Positions 1 through 8,289 of a stretch of DNA of 64,000 bases are shown here, one piece after another. The position numbers and the translations under genes are program-made. The stretch's first letter is position 1. Each line of letters opens with the position of its first letter. The stretch covers positions 1-64,000 of the forward strand of contig CABQGK010000002.1 in NCBI GenBank assembly GCA_902463725.1, read 5' to 3'. This DNA comes from an uncultured Sutterella sp. GTDB taxonomy: Bacteria > Pseudomonadota > Gammaproteobacteria > Burkholderiales > Burkholderiaceae_F. The notes below the pieces were generated by a model. It searched no databases. It saw nothing but the letters and a program-made list of their open reading frames with translations, and was not told where the DNA came from.

Positions 1-131
1 CGGCTTTCCTTCAAAGTGCGAACTTCGTAAGTTTTTTGAGCCCTCTTATTGAGACTCTCAACCTGCCGATGTTCACACTTATCGGTTCGTTGAATTCAAA
101 TTTTTTAAGATCAACTCTTCGTAGTGAAGAG
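1..131 (-). other. Leader of an rRNA operon running out of the window
   Basis: Read on the minus strand, this stretch follows two strong promoters. At 92-117 it holds a boxA-like antitermination segment (GATCTTAAAAAATTTG), followed by a GATAAGTGTGAACA-like tract, which is the kind of sequence found just before 16S rRNA in betaproteobacteria. No coding frame of note is present. The 16S gene itself should lie beyond the left edge. The identification rests on leader resemblance and promoter architecture, not on rRNA sequence. Confidence 0.6.
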
Positions 132-138
132 AAAAAGC

Positions 139-167
139 ATTTTACAGAAGCTTTTTCGTTTTGTCAA
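139..167 (-). promoter_or_regulatory. rrn P2-like sigma-70 promoter
   Basis: On the minus strand there is a perfect -35 TTGACA (162-167), a 17-base spacer and a -10 TAAAAT (139-144). An A/T-rich tract (168-200) lies directly upstream, as an UP element would. Transcription would start near 132 and run left into the leader. It is the downstream member of a tandem pair. Confidence 0.7.
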
Positions 168-231
168 GGTTAACTGTTTTGTTTTTTTCAATTCAGTTTC
201 TTGACGCCCTCACTGCGAGGTGAGGGGTTGA

Positions 232-260
232 ATTATGTCGTGCCAAAGAGACTTTGTCAA
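232..260 (-). promoter_or_regulatory. rrn P1-like sigma-70 promoter
   Basis: On the minus strand: perfect -35 TTGACA (255-260), 17-base spacer, -10 CATAAT (232-237), with an A-rich tract upstream (about 265-290). It sits 93 bp upstream of the second promoter in the same direction, the tandem P1/P2 layout typical of rRNA operons. A small hairpin (CCCTCAC/GTGAGGG, around 208-225) lies at the predicted start. Confidence 0.65.
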
Positions 261-314
261 GGATGTTCAAAAAAATACCAAATATAAGGTATCTTCCAAG
301 ACCGATCCCGTCAC

Positions 315-740
315 TTAGCGATTCAAGATATCGGTAATGTTCATCTTGAGTAAGGGCGAGGCACGACGGCTAATTTCGTCATCAATAAGTCGCTTAGCAA
401 GGTTGGTAAGCGAGTCTTGTAGGCCGTTTCTGGGATCAGAGAGTAGCAACTTCATAGCGGGCTTCGAGCACTTCTGTACAACAAGCGTCGACAATGCTTT
501 CTGCGCCTTCGTCTCAACACCATTGACCGTAGCATCCTTAATCACCTGCACCTTCTTCGCCGCATCTGTGCGTGAAAGCGTCACATAGGCCCACTGGATA
601 AGAGACTCTTTGTCGCTGCTTGTTGCATTGCTGTGAAGACATTCGGCAAGACTGTCGCTTGCTGCCGAAGCATACGCAGCACCTAACGGCGCCGCAAGCA
701 TTGCAAAAGCCAAGGTAGAAGATATGAGAAGTTTGCGCAT
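315..740 (-). CDS. Small exported protein of unknown function
   Basis: The 141-residue product starts with a clear Sec signal peptide: MRK, then a hydrophobic stretch to about residue 20, with a probable signal peptidase I site after AYASA. The mature part is mostly helical, with two cysteines (about residues 34 and 90) that could form a disulfide in the periplasm. I recognise no family. The start is supported by TTAGGAAAG upstream. The gene stands alone between the rrn promoters and a long non-coding stretch; since it reads toward the rrn promoters, read-through could reach them. The evidence for a real gene is the signal peptide and ribosome site; function is unknown. Confidence 0.75.
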   Translation of the reverse strand: MRKLLISSTLAFAMLAAPLGAAYASAASDSLAECLHSNATSSDKESLIQWAYVTLSRTDAAKKVQVIKDATVNGVETKAQKALSTLVVQKCSKPAMKLLLSDPRNGLQDSLTNLAKRLIDDEISRRASPLLKMNITDILNR

Positions 741-1031
741 AATACTTTCCTAAGGATCAGGATGAAAGTAGCGTCAGTGTAGTCGGTTTTCGCTACAAAA
801 GCAGTGTCGAAACACCTGTAGCAACGGCTCTACACAAATTGAAAGCAGGCTAGAGCCGCGGACGCCAGCTCGCCCTGCCACGGCACGAGAACCGCCGATG
901 CATCGCTCAATCGGAATAGTTGACTTGTTGGGCGTGCCTCGCGCGAAAAAGCGAAAAAGGCCAGAATCTCTCACTCTTTCAACGGTTCATCTCAGTAAAT
1001 TCAAGAAACACAGAATCCATGTCGTTTCGTT

Positions 1032-1059
1032 ATTGAAAAATAACCATATATTTTTCAAT
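1032..1059. repeat. Perfect 11-bp inverted repeat, A/T rich
   Basis: ATTGAAAAATA at 1032-1042 is exactly complementary to TATTTTTCAAT at 1049-1059, with a six-base loop. It lies in the 530-base gene-free stretch between the small exported protein and tRNA-fMet. It could be an operator, a terminator-like hairpin or part of a small RNA; nothing decides between these. Confidence 0.55.
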
Positions 1060-1073
1060 GCTTTAGAAACTCT

Positions 1074-1139
1074 GTTGTAAAAAAAGTGAGCCACCCATCC
1101 GTTGTAAAAAACACCGTATGAGGCTGACTTTTTTACAAC
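1074..1139. repeat. Triple GTTGTAAAAAA repeat forming a long inverted repeat
   Basis: The segment GTTGTAAAAAAAGTGAGCC (1074-1092) pairs with GGCTGACTTTTTTACAAC (1122-1139), apart from one mismatch and one extra A. A third copy, GTTGTAAAAAACA (1101-1113), sits in the loop in direct orientation. No transposase or other frame accompanies it. The rest of 741-1270 holds no gene I can support. Confidence 0.55.
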
Positions 1140-1229
1140 GCAGAACCATTTTGGAGTTTTGCCACAAAAAACGCTGAAGTCAGGATACAGGAAAAAATCC
1201 CTAAAATTCAAGCGTTTACGATTGATAGC

Positions 1230-1263
1230 AAAAGAGGTAGAACCTTTCGATCCTACCTCTTTT
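1230..1263 (-). terminator. Terminator after tRNA-fMet
   Basis: AAAAGAGGTAG (1230-1240) and CTACCTCTTTT (1253-1263) form an 11-bp stem with a 12-base loop. On the minus strand it ends in TTTT, just downstream of the tRNA 3' end. Confidence 0.75.
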
Positions 1264-1270
1264 ACGGTTT

Positions 1271-1347
<77 letters not shown>

Positions 1348-1394
1348 GCAATTCTGTCGTCGTAAACACAGTGCTGTGTTTGTTGAGGTTTTGA

Positions 1395-1423
1395 ATGTTA
1401 CACAGGTTTTTCCAGTCTGTCAA
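1395..1423 (-). promoter_or_regulatory. Promoter of tRNA-fMet
   Basis: On the minus strand: perfect -35 TTGACA (1418-1423), 17-base spacer and -10 TAACAT (1395-1400). The predicted start is near 1388, about 40 bases before the tRNA. Confidence 0.7.
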
Positions 1424-1575
1424 GGGTTTTCCCTAAAAAAAGCAAAAAAAATTCCAAGATGATCTATAAGTTATTGATTTTTATGAAAAATTACTCAAGT
1501 TAACAATGGCCCTTGCGTTTTGCCCACCCGAGCATAGCTCGCCACTCACAAGTTCCGCTTCGCGCTAGCCACTAT

Positions 1576-1604
1576 TTGACAGCGTTCCTTACTTGCTATA
1601 TGGT
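1576..1604 (+). promoter_or_regulatory. Probable promoter of the aat-bpt/pyrD unit
   Basis: -35 TTGACA (1576-1581), 17-base spacer, -10 TATGGT (1599-1604), about 60 bases before the first possible start codon. The 5' leader contains the hairpin GCTTTTCTCAAAAGC (about 1634-1648). The rest of 1348-1575 holds the tRNA promoter on the other strand and nothing else I recognise. Confidence 0.5.
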
Positions 1605-1669
1605 CTAGCCATGGCACGCGCCTTAGTCTGTGCGCTTTTCTCAAAAGCACAGCACAGAGTCTTTGTGGC

Positions 1670-3496
1670 GTGCAGATTTCCGCAAAGCTTTCCATCTCTA
1701 TGCCTTTTTATAGTCCATTAGAGCCGCCGATTGTTGAAGCTAAGGACATCGAGCTCGTCAAAGCCAACATCTCCCGCATGACTTCGGGAGCCACTACGGG
1801 TACTGCTAATGCAGAATTTGTTGTGGGAGCCATTACGCGTGGCATGACCCCAGAGCTCGTCGAACTAGGCTACACATACGGTGTCATGCCTTGGCCATCA
1901 CTTGAGCAAGTGCGTGACCATCTCTATCCTTGGGGGCGTGTCTCACTCTGTACCTGTCTATTCACTAACGAGGTTCACTTGACGCAGAGTTTCAAAAAAC
2001 GCGTCCGTGATGCGTTAGCCCATCACTACGAGGGACAGACACTGACAATTGAACTCGACACGCACTATGAAGGCCTCGTCGATACCATCGCCGACCACTA
2101 TCACTTTTCGCAATATGGGACGTGGCTCAGTAACGAGATGAAAAAGTGTTGGAAACAAGTCCATTCACAAGGGCTCACACACGGCATCTCCGTCAGTATC
2201 GGAGGGAGACTCGCAGGGGGGCTACTCTTTGGTAGTAAGGGCGCCATGCTCTATGGAGAGAGCGCCTTTAGCTGGCGCGCTGATACCAGCAAACTCGCTC
2301 TACTAGCGCTTTGTGCTATCGGTCGTGTGTACAGCATGCCATTGGTGGATTGCCAGGTGGCCTCACCTTTTGTCAACAGTTTCCGCCCCGTACGTTTAAC
2401 CTGGGACGACTACCTCAAGGCTCAACAGGCTGCCGTCAATCGCCCGTCGATCGATTGGCAGAGCGTGCCGCGCGAGCTCACCGAGGTGATTGCTAAAGCC
2501 TTCCCCTCGTTAACGCCTCGACCCGCCTCGTGTACGCCTCGTCAGCCTCTCAAAGAGAACGGTTCGACCTTTGAAATTCTGTTCGGCTCCGATTCTGGCG
2601 ACGACGCCAATTCGGAGACTCCCCCGAGAGAAAACGAAAAAGATCAGCCTAACGCCGACAAAGACGAAGATGAGGTACACGTAGAAGGGGGACTCTCCTT
2701 GGTTGAGTTTGGCGATCGAGAATTAGTCTTGCCCGTGATTGGTAGACGGTGCAGTTATTTTCACGACCGACACGCTCGCTTTGAGATATTCAATTTCCCC
2801 CCTGGGGACAATCCTGAAGTCAATTCGCAGGTCTACAGCCTCGCGAGCATTTTCGGCTTTCGCCGAGAAGTGAATTTTATGTCGCGCCCCGTTTGTCGCG
2901 ATTGCCAGCGTTGCGTCTCCACACGCGTGGATGTGCAGTGTTTCCAACTCACAGAAAGTATGCGTCGCATACTGAAACGCAATAGCGATCTGATTGCGGA
3001 GCTGCGACCTGCCACAGAGGTCACCGATGAATACTGGGATCTCTACCAGCGCTACATGGCTGCTCGGCATGCCAACAGCCACATGAATGACTTCACGCGA
3101 GACGATGTCAACAGTATTCTCTTTAGTGGCTCGGTAATCAGCTATGCGCTTGAAATCCGAACCTCTAAAAGTGCGTCGAATCCAAACCAGCTCTTGATGG
3201 TTTGTATAATTGACCAGCTCGACAACGCGCTCAGTGCGGTCTACAACTTTTATGACCCCGACTATGAGAAGCGGAGTTTGGGCACGTTTGGTATCCTAAC
3301 GGAAATCCACTTTGCCGAACGCATGAATCTCGCCTACCTCTATCTAGGTCACTGGCTTAAGGATTTTGCCGGCATGGATTACAAGCGCCACTACCGTCCT
3401 TTGACGGTTTTTGTCGGGCAGCGCTGGATGGATATTGACGATTACCTCCAAACCGATCCCGACGCCAATACTGGTGCGCCAAGCACTGATCGATAA
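1670..3496 (+). CDS. Aat-Bpt fusion: N-end rule aminoacyl-tRNA-protein transferases in one chain
   Basis: The single 608-residue chain carries two N-degron transferases. Residues about 45-255 resemble leucyl/phenylalanyl-tRNA-protein transferase (GTWLSNEM near 149, GGLLFGSKGAMLYGESAFS, DCQVASPF). Residues about 345-600 resemble the arginyl/leucyl transferase Bpt/Ate (CRDCQRC at 409-415, NFYDPDYEKRSLGTFGIL, YLYLGHW, YKRHYRPL). A very acidic linker joins them at about 290-340. Both families tag proteins for ClpAP via ClpS. The genes are usually separate neighbours, so the fusion is unusual. The Aat half lacks the common WWSPDPR motif, so its activity is uncertain. The start is also uncertain: GTG at 1670 or ATG at 1700 (residue 11), neither with a good ribosome site. 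pyrD follows 15 bases later. Confidence 0.85.
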   Translation: MQISAKLSISMPFYSPLEPPIVEAKDIELVKANISRMTSGATTGTANAEFVVGAITRGMTPELVELGYTYGVMPWPSLEQVRDHLYPWGRVSLCTCLFTNEVHLTQSFKKRVRDALAHHYEGQTLTIELDTHYEGLVDTIADHYHFSQYGTWLSNEMKKCWKQVHSQGLTHGISVSIGGRLAGGLLFGSKGAMLYGESAFSWRADTSKLALLALCAIGRVYSMPLVDCQVASPFVNSFRPVRLTWDDYLKAQQAAVNRPSIDWQSVPRELTEVIAKAFPSLTPRPASCTPRQPLKENGSTFEILFGSDSGDDANSETPPRENEKDQPNADKDEDEVHVEGGLSLVEFGDRELVLPVIGRRCSYFHDRHARFEIFNFPPGDNPEVNSQVYSLASIFGFRREVNFMSRPVCRDCQRCVSTRVDVQCFQLTESMRRILKRNSDLIAELRPATEVTDEYWDLYQRYMAARHANSHMNDFTRDDVNSILFSGSVISYALEIRTSKSASNPNQLLMVCIIDQLDNALSAVYNFYDPDYEKRSLGTFGILTEIHFAERMNLAYLYLGHWLKDFAGMDYKRHYRPLTVFVGQRWMDIDDYLQTDPDANTGAPSTDR

Positions 3497-3511
3497 ACTT
3501 ACTGAGACATC

Positions 3512-4573
3512 ATGCTCTACTCCCTCTGTCGCCGCGTGCTGTTTTCACTGCAGCCTGAAACAGCTCATAACCTCACCATGGCTAATCTCAATTGGGCCGT
3601 CCATTTGGGATTGCACAAATTGCTCACGCACATGCCCGACGAAAATCCCGTGCATGTGATGGGATTGCGTTTTCCTAACGCAGTGGGGCTGGCGGCAGGC
3701 ATGGACAAAGACGGCATTCGCGTCAGTGCCTTTGGAGCACTAGGGTTTGGCCACGTTGAAATCGGCACCATCACCCCACTGGCTCAGCCTGGCAATCCCA
3801 AGCCACGTTGCTTTAGAGTGATTCCTGCCAAGGGCATCATTAACCGTATGGGCTTTAACAATCAGGGCGCAGAGCAAGTGCTACGGAATTTGCGTAGTGC
3901 TGCGGCCTTCCGTCTGCGTGGGGGCATTCTCGGTATCAATATTGGCAAGAACGCCATCACACCGATCGAAAATGCCCTCTCCGACTATGAAAAAGGGCTC
4001 GATGCGGTGTACGACCATGCTGACTATATTGCGATCAACATCTCCTCGCCCAATACAAAGAATCTGCGTCAACTGCAGAGCGAAGAGCATTTTGAACATC
4101 TCGTGAGTGGCATAGTCAAACGCCGTGAAGCACTCAAGGCTGATCGCGCAGGCAAGCACGTGCCCATTGCTGTGAAACTAGCTCCTGATCTCGACAACGA
4201 TGACATTCTGCGCTGCGTCGACGTGCTCATGGACAAAGGCATTGATGCCGTGATTGCTACCAATACCACCATTGCCCGTAACCGTGTCGAGGGGTTGCCG
4301 AATGCAACCGAAACGGGTGGACTCTCAGGTGCGCCACTGCGCGAACGCTCCACGGAAGTCGTGCGACTCATCGCAGAACATGTTCGCGGCGCCCTGCCAA
4401 TCATCGCTTCGGGCGGTGTGATGACGGCAGAGGATGCCGTGGAAAAAATCGAAGCCGGCGCAAAGCTGGTGCAGCTATACACCGGCTTCATTTATCAAGG
4501 TCCTGCTCTCATAGCAGATTGTTCAGAGGCTATCGCCCGTTATCGGGCCGCCCACGAGGCTCAAGACAAATAA
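3512..4573 (+). CDS. pyrD: Dihydroorotate dehydrogenase (quinone), class 2
   Basis: It oxidises dihydroorotate to orotate in pyrimidine synthesis and passes electrons to membrane quinone. The 353 residues are the usual class-2 length and keep the N-terminal amphipathic membrane helix (MLYSLCRRVLFSLQPE). Visible motifs are GLAAGMDKDG (FMN/phosphate region), GFGHVEIGTITP, INRMGFNNQG, ISSPNTKNLR with the active-site serine loop, NTT for substrate binding, and IASGGV plus VQLYTGFIYQGP at the FMN phosphate site. It follows the Aat-Bpt gene by 15 bases and ends in a strong terminator, so the two are probably cotranscribed. Confidence 0.97.
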   Translation: MLYSLCRRVLFSLQPETAHNLTMANLNWAVHLGLHKLLTHMPDENPVHVMGLRFPNAVGLAAGMDKDGIRVSAFGALGFGHVEIGTITPLAQPGNPKPRCFRVIPAKGIINRMGFNNQGAEQVLRNLRSAAAFRLRGGILGINIGKNAITPIENALSDYEKGLDAVYDHADYIAINISSPNTKNLRQLQSEEHFEHLVSGIVKRREALKADRAGKHVPIAVKLAPDLDNDDILRCVDVLMDKGIDAVIATNTTIARNRVEGLPNATETGGLSGAPLRERSTEVVRLIAEHVRGALPIIASGGVMTAEDAVEKIEAGAKLVQLYTGFIYQGPALIADCSEAIARYRAAHEAQDK

Positions 4574-4600
4574 CGTCACCAGCCCCAAACACTGAACCCT

Positions 4601-4645
4601 GCGCCGTGAGAGTCACATGAGAGCTCACGGCGCTTTTCTTTTTTA
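4601..4645 (+). terminator. Rho-independent terminator after pyrD
   Basis: GCGCCGTGAG (4601-4610) pairs with CTCACGGCGC (4624-4633), followed by TTTTCTTTTTT. Confidence 0.9.
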
Positions 4646-4685
4646 TCACCGTTCGTTTTGTTGAACCTCTATTTGGAGAGTTACT

Positions 4686-5195
4686 ATGCCACGCATTTTT
4701 GTTGCCCTACCCCTTCCCCATGATGCTTGCGATGCACTTGCCCGGGATGCGAAGGCACTCTCCCGCTATGACATGCTCGCACGGTTTACGCCGAGTACGA
4801 ACCTGCACATCACCCTTGCCTTTCTGGGCGAGGTGCCAATGCTGAAAGCGCAACGACTATCTGCTGCGCTGCGCCCGCTGTCTCGTGTGTTGCCGCGAGA
4901 AATTTCCCTCGGTCGGCTCGGACTCTTTGAGCGAACACGCGTGCTTTGGGCGGGGTTGACACCCGCTGAGTCGCTTGATGCGCTCGCCCAAGAGGTGCGT
5001 CGCATCCTCGACGAGATGGAACTCAATTACGATCGTAAGCCCTTTAAGGCGCACATCACACTTGCCCGCAACTGGCGTAGACCGCTGCCGTATGTCACGC
5101 TCCCAGCGCGCTCCTTTAGACTCACGCCGCCCATTGTGCTTGCAAGTGATATTGATCAACGTACCAATCAAGTGCGCTATCGCCAAATCTATTGA
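4686..5195 (+). CDS. thpR: RNA 2',3'-cyclic phosphodiesterase (2H family, ThpR/LigT)
   Basis: The 169-residue 2H phosphoesterase hydrolyses 2',3'-cyclic phosphate ends and can act as a 2'-5' RNA ligase in vitro. Both catalytic HxT motifs are present, HITLAF near residue 40 and HITLAR near residue 121. The family opening (MPRIFVALPLP) and length also fit. GGAG lies 8 bases before the ATG. It has its own unit between two hairpins. The biological substrate is not known for this family. Confidence 0.92.
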   Translation: MPRIFVALPLPHDACDALARDAKALSRYDMLARFTPSTNLHITLAFLGEVPMLKAQRLSAALRPLSRVLPREISLGRLGLFERTRVLWAGLTPAESLDALAQEVRRILDEMELNYDRKPFKAHITLARNWRRPLPYVTLPARSFRLTPPIVLASDIDQRTNQVRYRQIY

Positions 5196-5222
5196 TCGTT
5201 AGTGCGCACAGCACCTGCCTCG

Positions 5223-5260
5223 GGCTCTGCACACGTCCATGGAAAGTCGTGTGCAGAGCC
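5223..5260 (+). terminator. Strong hairpin after thpR, weak U tract
   Basis: GGCTCTGCACACG (5223-5235) and CGTGTGCAGAGCC (5248-5260) form a perfect 13-bp stem. No U run follows, so it may end transcription only with help or act as an RNA stability element. The remainder of 5261-5477 holds no gene I can see. Confidence 0.45.
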
Positions 5261-5477
5261 TCGCTTGAGGACAAACAACGTTCAAATGATGGACACTGCG
5301 CATTCCGCTAGACGGAAAAACTAAGTCATATTTAGTACAATGTCCGTCAAGCGCTGATCAGCGGCTTGCGGCGACCCCATTTGCCAGCCTGAGCTGCGCG
5401 TGGTTTTTTTGCCCGTCATCGCGGAATGCAAACGTCAAAAGGACTGCGTCCCCCTCCTCACCTTCAACAAGAGCATC

Positions 5478-7493
5478 ATGCACGAAGTACCTGTCCGTCC
5501 AGCCTTCTGGAACATCCCGCTATGGGGTGAAATTGGTGTCTATATTCTCGGCCTTGCCGCCCTCGCCGTTCTCATTTGGGGCATTGTTCTGAATGTACAG
5601 CTGTGGCGAAAAAAGCGAACCTTCTCCCCCAGCACTCAAGCGGGCATGCGTTGGCGCTCGGTACTCGCAGCAGCCTTTGGACAGAAGAAAATTCGAGAAA
5701 CCTCAATGGGCCGTGCGCACTTCTACCTTGCTTGGGGTTTCTTTTTACTGTTTTGCGGTACAGCCCTGGGCACCATTGACTGGGACGTTGGCCACTATGT
5801 GTTTGGCAATCAATTTCTCAAGGGTAATTTCTACCTTGGCTACAAACTCGTACTAGACCTCGCGGGTCTCGCCGTGCTTATCACGCTTGCACTCGGGGCG
5901 GTACGCCGTGCAAAAAGTAGCACCCTTCCAAAAGACAGTCGTTGGAGCATCGGCTACGCCTCGCTTGCCGCGATTGTCGCCAGTGGCTTTCTCGTCGAAG
6001 CTCTGCGACTTGCGGCCTCTCAACCCGCTTGGAGCGCATTCTCTCCAGTAGGGCATCTCATTGCGAAGGGACTACTCGCTGCAGGGCTCACCCCAGACGC
6101 GCTACAGAGCTGGCACACAGCAATTTGGGTTGGGCACGGTCTTATCTCGCTTGCCTTTGTTGCTGCGATCCCCATCACGATTTATGCACACATCTACCGC
6201 ACAAGCACGCACCTATGGCGCGTTGCAGGTAACCCCCTCGTTAACATTGCCAAAATCGACAATATCGAAGAGCAAGAGAGCTTTGGCATTTCCAAGTTCT
6301 CACAGTTCAGTGCGCAGGATCGACTCGCCATGGACGCTTGCACGGAGTGTGGTCGTTGCAACGATGCGTGCCCTGCCGTGCGTGCCGGTACGCCGCTAAA
6401 GCCACGCGAACTTCTTGTGAAGTTGCGCGATCGGATGCACGCCGAAGATAACGCGGGGCTTGACGAAGCAGAGGTTAGTGAACTCATCAGCCGAGATGAG
6501 CTATGGAGCTGTACGACCTGTGGCGCGTGCGCTCGGGCGTGCCCCGCAGAGATTCCCTTGCCCGAGATGATTGTCGCCATGCGTCGACATCTCGCGCTCG
6601 AAGAAGGGGCATTCCCCGAAGGGGTTGCCACCGCACTCGAAAATACTGCGAGCGTTGGTAACCCATGGGGGCTTGACCCCTATGAACGTCTCGACTGGGC
6701 AAAGGATCTCGATGTGCCACTTGCTGAACCTGGCAAGCACATCGACGTTCTGTACTGGGTAGGGTGCGCGGCGTCGTACGATCGACGCACACAAAAAGTG
6801 GCGCGTGCCATGATCAAACTCCTTAAAGCGAGCGGCACTTCCTTTGCCATCATGCAGGAGGAACGCTGCCACGCAGAGTTTGCCCGCCGTATGGGCGAGG
6901 AATACCTCTTCCAAACTGCAGCCGAGGAAAACATCGGCAACTTTGCGCAATACAGTTTCGATCGCATTCTCACGGCCTGCCCGCACTGCTTTAATACGTT
7001 CGCAAACGAGTACCGCGCTTTTGACAATTTCCCCTATCCCGTTGTCTCGCACACTGTTTGGCTGCAAGAGCAATTTGAGGCTGGTCGTCTGCCGCGCCCC
7101 AAGCAGGATGACCAACCTGTGGTCTACCATGATCCCTGCTACCTCGCGCGCATGAACGGGATTGTTGAGGCACCCCGTGCTGCGCTCGCTCACGTAACCC
7201 GTGAACTTCGCACCCCGCAGGAAAGCGGCACCCGCACATTCTGTTGCGGTGCAGGTGGTGGGCAGATGTGGAGCGAAGGCAACGTCGCCAAGCGCGTCAA
7301 TATCATCCGCCTCAAAGACCTGCGTGCGACGGGCGCCGAGCGTGTCGCAGTGGCCTGCCCGCATTGCCTTACGATGCTTGAAAGTGCTCGCTCCGTGGAT
7401 CCCGAGGCCGCTAACAGCTCGATTCGCGATATTGCTGAACTTGTCGCCGATGCCCTTGACGCCGCACAAAGCGAGGAGCCTCATCATGAGTAG
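5478..7493 (+). CDS. Membrane-bound Fe-S oxidoreductase (FadF/heterodisulfide reductase-like)
   Basis: The 671-residue protein has an N-terminal membrane domain with about five helices (first near residues 13-35), like the haem-binding gamma subunit of nitrate reductase. A ferredoxin-like dicluster follows (CTECGRCNDACP near 287, CTTCGACARACP near 345). Two cysteine-rich CCG domains close the chain (WVGCAASYD; HDPCYLAR to CCGAGGGQMW). Such proteins carry electrons between a cytosolic flavoenzyme and membrane quinone; the partner is not in the window. I chose ATG 5478, where the membrane domain begins, over an upstream GTG at 5400. Its stop overlaps the start of the IclR regulator. An FadF-like role in acyl-CoA oxidation is a guess. 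Confidence 0.8.
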   Translation: MHEVPVRPAFWNIPLWGEIGVYILGLAALAVLIWGIVLNVQLWRKKRTFSPSTQAGMRWRSVLAAAFGQKKIRETSMGRAHFYLAWGFFLLFCGTALGTIDWDVGHYVFGNQFLKGNFYLGYKLVLDLAGLAVLITLALGAVRRAKSSTLPKDSRWSIGYASLAAIVASGFLVEALRLAASQPAWSAFSPVGHLIAKGLLAAGLTPDALQSWHTAIWVGHGLISLAFVAAIPITIYAHIYRTSTHLWRVAGNPLVNIAKIDNIEEQESFGISKFSQFSAQDRLAMDACTECGRCNDACPAVRAGTPLKPRELLVKLRDRMHAEDNAGLDEAEVSELISRDELWSCTTCGACARACPAEIPLPEMIVAMRRHLALEEGAFPEGVATALENTASVGNPWGLDPYERLDWAKDLDVPLAEPGKHIDVLYWVGCAASYDRRTQKVARAMIKLLKASGTSFAIMQEERCHAEFARRMGEEYLFQTAAEENIGNFAQYSFDRILTACPHCFNTFANEYRAFDNFPYPVVSHTVWLQEQFEAGRLPRPKQDDQPVVYHDPCYLARMNGIVEAPRAALAHVTRELRTPQESGTRTFCCGAGGGQMWSEGNVAKRVNIIRLKDLRATGAERVAVACPHCLTMLESARSVDPEAANSSIRDIAELVADALDAAQSEEPHHE

Positions 7494-8226
7494 TAACTCA
7501 GGCATGATGCATAAGCGCCTCAGCTCCCTACTCGATGTACTCGCAGGAGAGGCCTATGGTCTCAGCCTCTCCGAAATTGCTCGCCGTACAGCGCTACCGG
7601 TGACCACTGCGCATCGACACCTACACTGGTTGGCTGATGAGCAACTAGTGCAGATGACCAGTGATGGGCGATGGACGCTCGGGCTTAAGCTCTTTGAACT
7701 CGGGATGCAAGTCCCCGCCCGAACGATGCTGCGTAAGGTGGCGATGCCCGAGATGCGAGCGCTCCTAGCGGTGAGCTCTCGCCGCGTCCTCCTCGCGGTT
7801 CCCTACGGCGATAGCATCCTTTTTGTAGAAGAGTGCTCCCCCATGGAAGCGGGCAGCGAATCTCGTCTCGGGCTGAGTGCGCCGATGCATCTTTCTGCAG
7901 CCGGTAAGCTTTTTCTCGCGGATATGAATCCCACAGCACTACGAAGCTATGTGCAGCGCACAGCCCTTGCGGGCGGCACAGAGCATAGTCTCAAAAGCAT
8001 GGACGGGCTGCTCGTGCGCATCGGACGGATTCGTGAATTTGGCTGGGCCATTGAGCGCGGCGAATGGCAAGAAGGCGTTGTGTGCGTGGCCGCTCCCTTG
8101 GTGCTACGGCAGCGCTTAGTCGGTGCCCTAGCGCTCGAAGCAAGCATGCGCAGCGACATTGCACACAAAGACATCGAAGAACTCATTGCCTCCGCTCGCC
8201 GAATCAGCCTAGCCCTAGAAGGCTAA
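7486..8226 (+). CDS. IclR-family transcriptional regulator
   Basis: The 246-residue protein has an N-terminal winged helix (residues about 8-70, GLSLSEIARRTALPVTTAHR) and a C-terminal effector-binding domain (about 80-246, with LGLSAPMHLSAAGKLF). IclR proteins bind small organic acids and repress or activate catabolic genes. The ATG at 7486 is fixed by GAGGAG at 7473-7478 and overlaps the last eight bases of the Fe-S oxidoreductase gene. The two are thus translationally coupled, and the regulator probably controls that gene and its missing partners. The effector cannot be told from sequence. Confidence 0.9.
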   Translation: MSSNSGMMHKRLSSLLDVLAGEAYGLSLSEIARRTALPVTTAHRHLHWLADEQLVQMTSDGRWTLGLKLFELGMQVPARTMLRKVAMPEMRALLAVSSRRVLLAVPYGDSILFVEECSPMEAGSESRLGLSAPMHLSAAGKLFLADMNPTALRSYVQRTALAGGTEHSLKSMDGLLVRIGRIREFGWAIERGEWQEGVVCVAAPLVLRQRLVGALALEASMRSDIAHKDIEELIASARRISLALEG

Positions 8227-8232
8227 AAAAAC

Positions 8233-8276
8233 ATGGCTCCAACTTCACAGAAAAGGATGTTGGAGCCATTTTGTTT
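8233..8276. terminator. Bidirectional terminator between convergent genes
   Basis: ATGGCTCCAAC (8233-8243) and GTTGGAGCCAT (8259-8269) form an 11-bp stem. T residues follow on the plus strand, and an A run (8225-8231) precedes it, giving U residues on the minus strand. It serves the IclR gene and the PBP7-like gene. Confidence 0.88.
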
Positions 8277-8289
8277 TCAGTGTGCGCGT

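Noticed and set aside
7201..7485. Upstream extension of the IclR gene
   Set aside because: It overlaps the Fe-S protein in another frame and precedes the conserved start; GAGGAG fixes ATG 7486.
6501..7505. 334-codon open frame opposite the Fe-S oxidoreductase
   Set aside because: It is antisense to a clearly recognisable protein and shows no domain; long antisense frames are common in GC-rich coding DNA.
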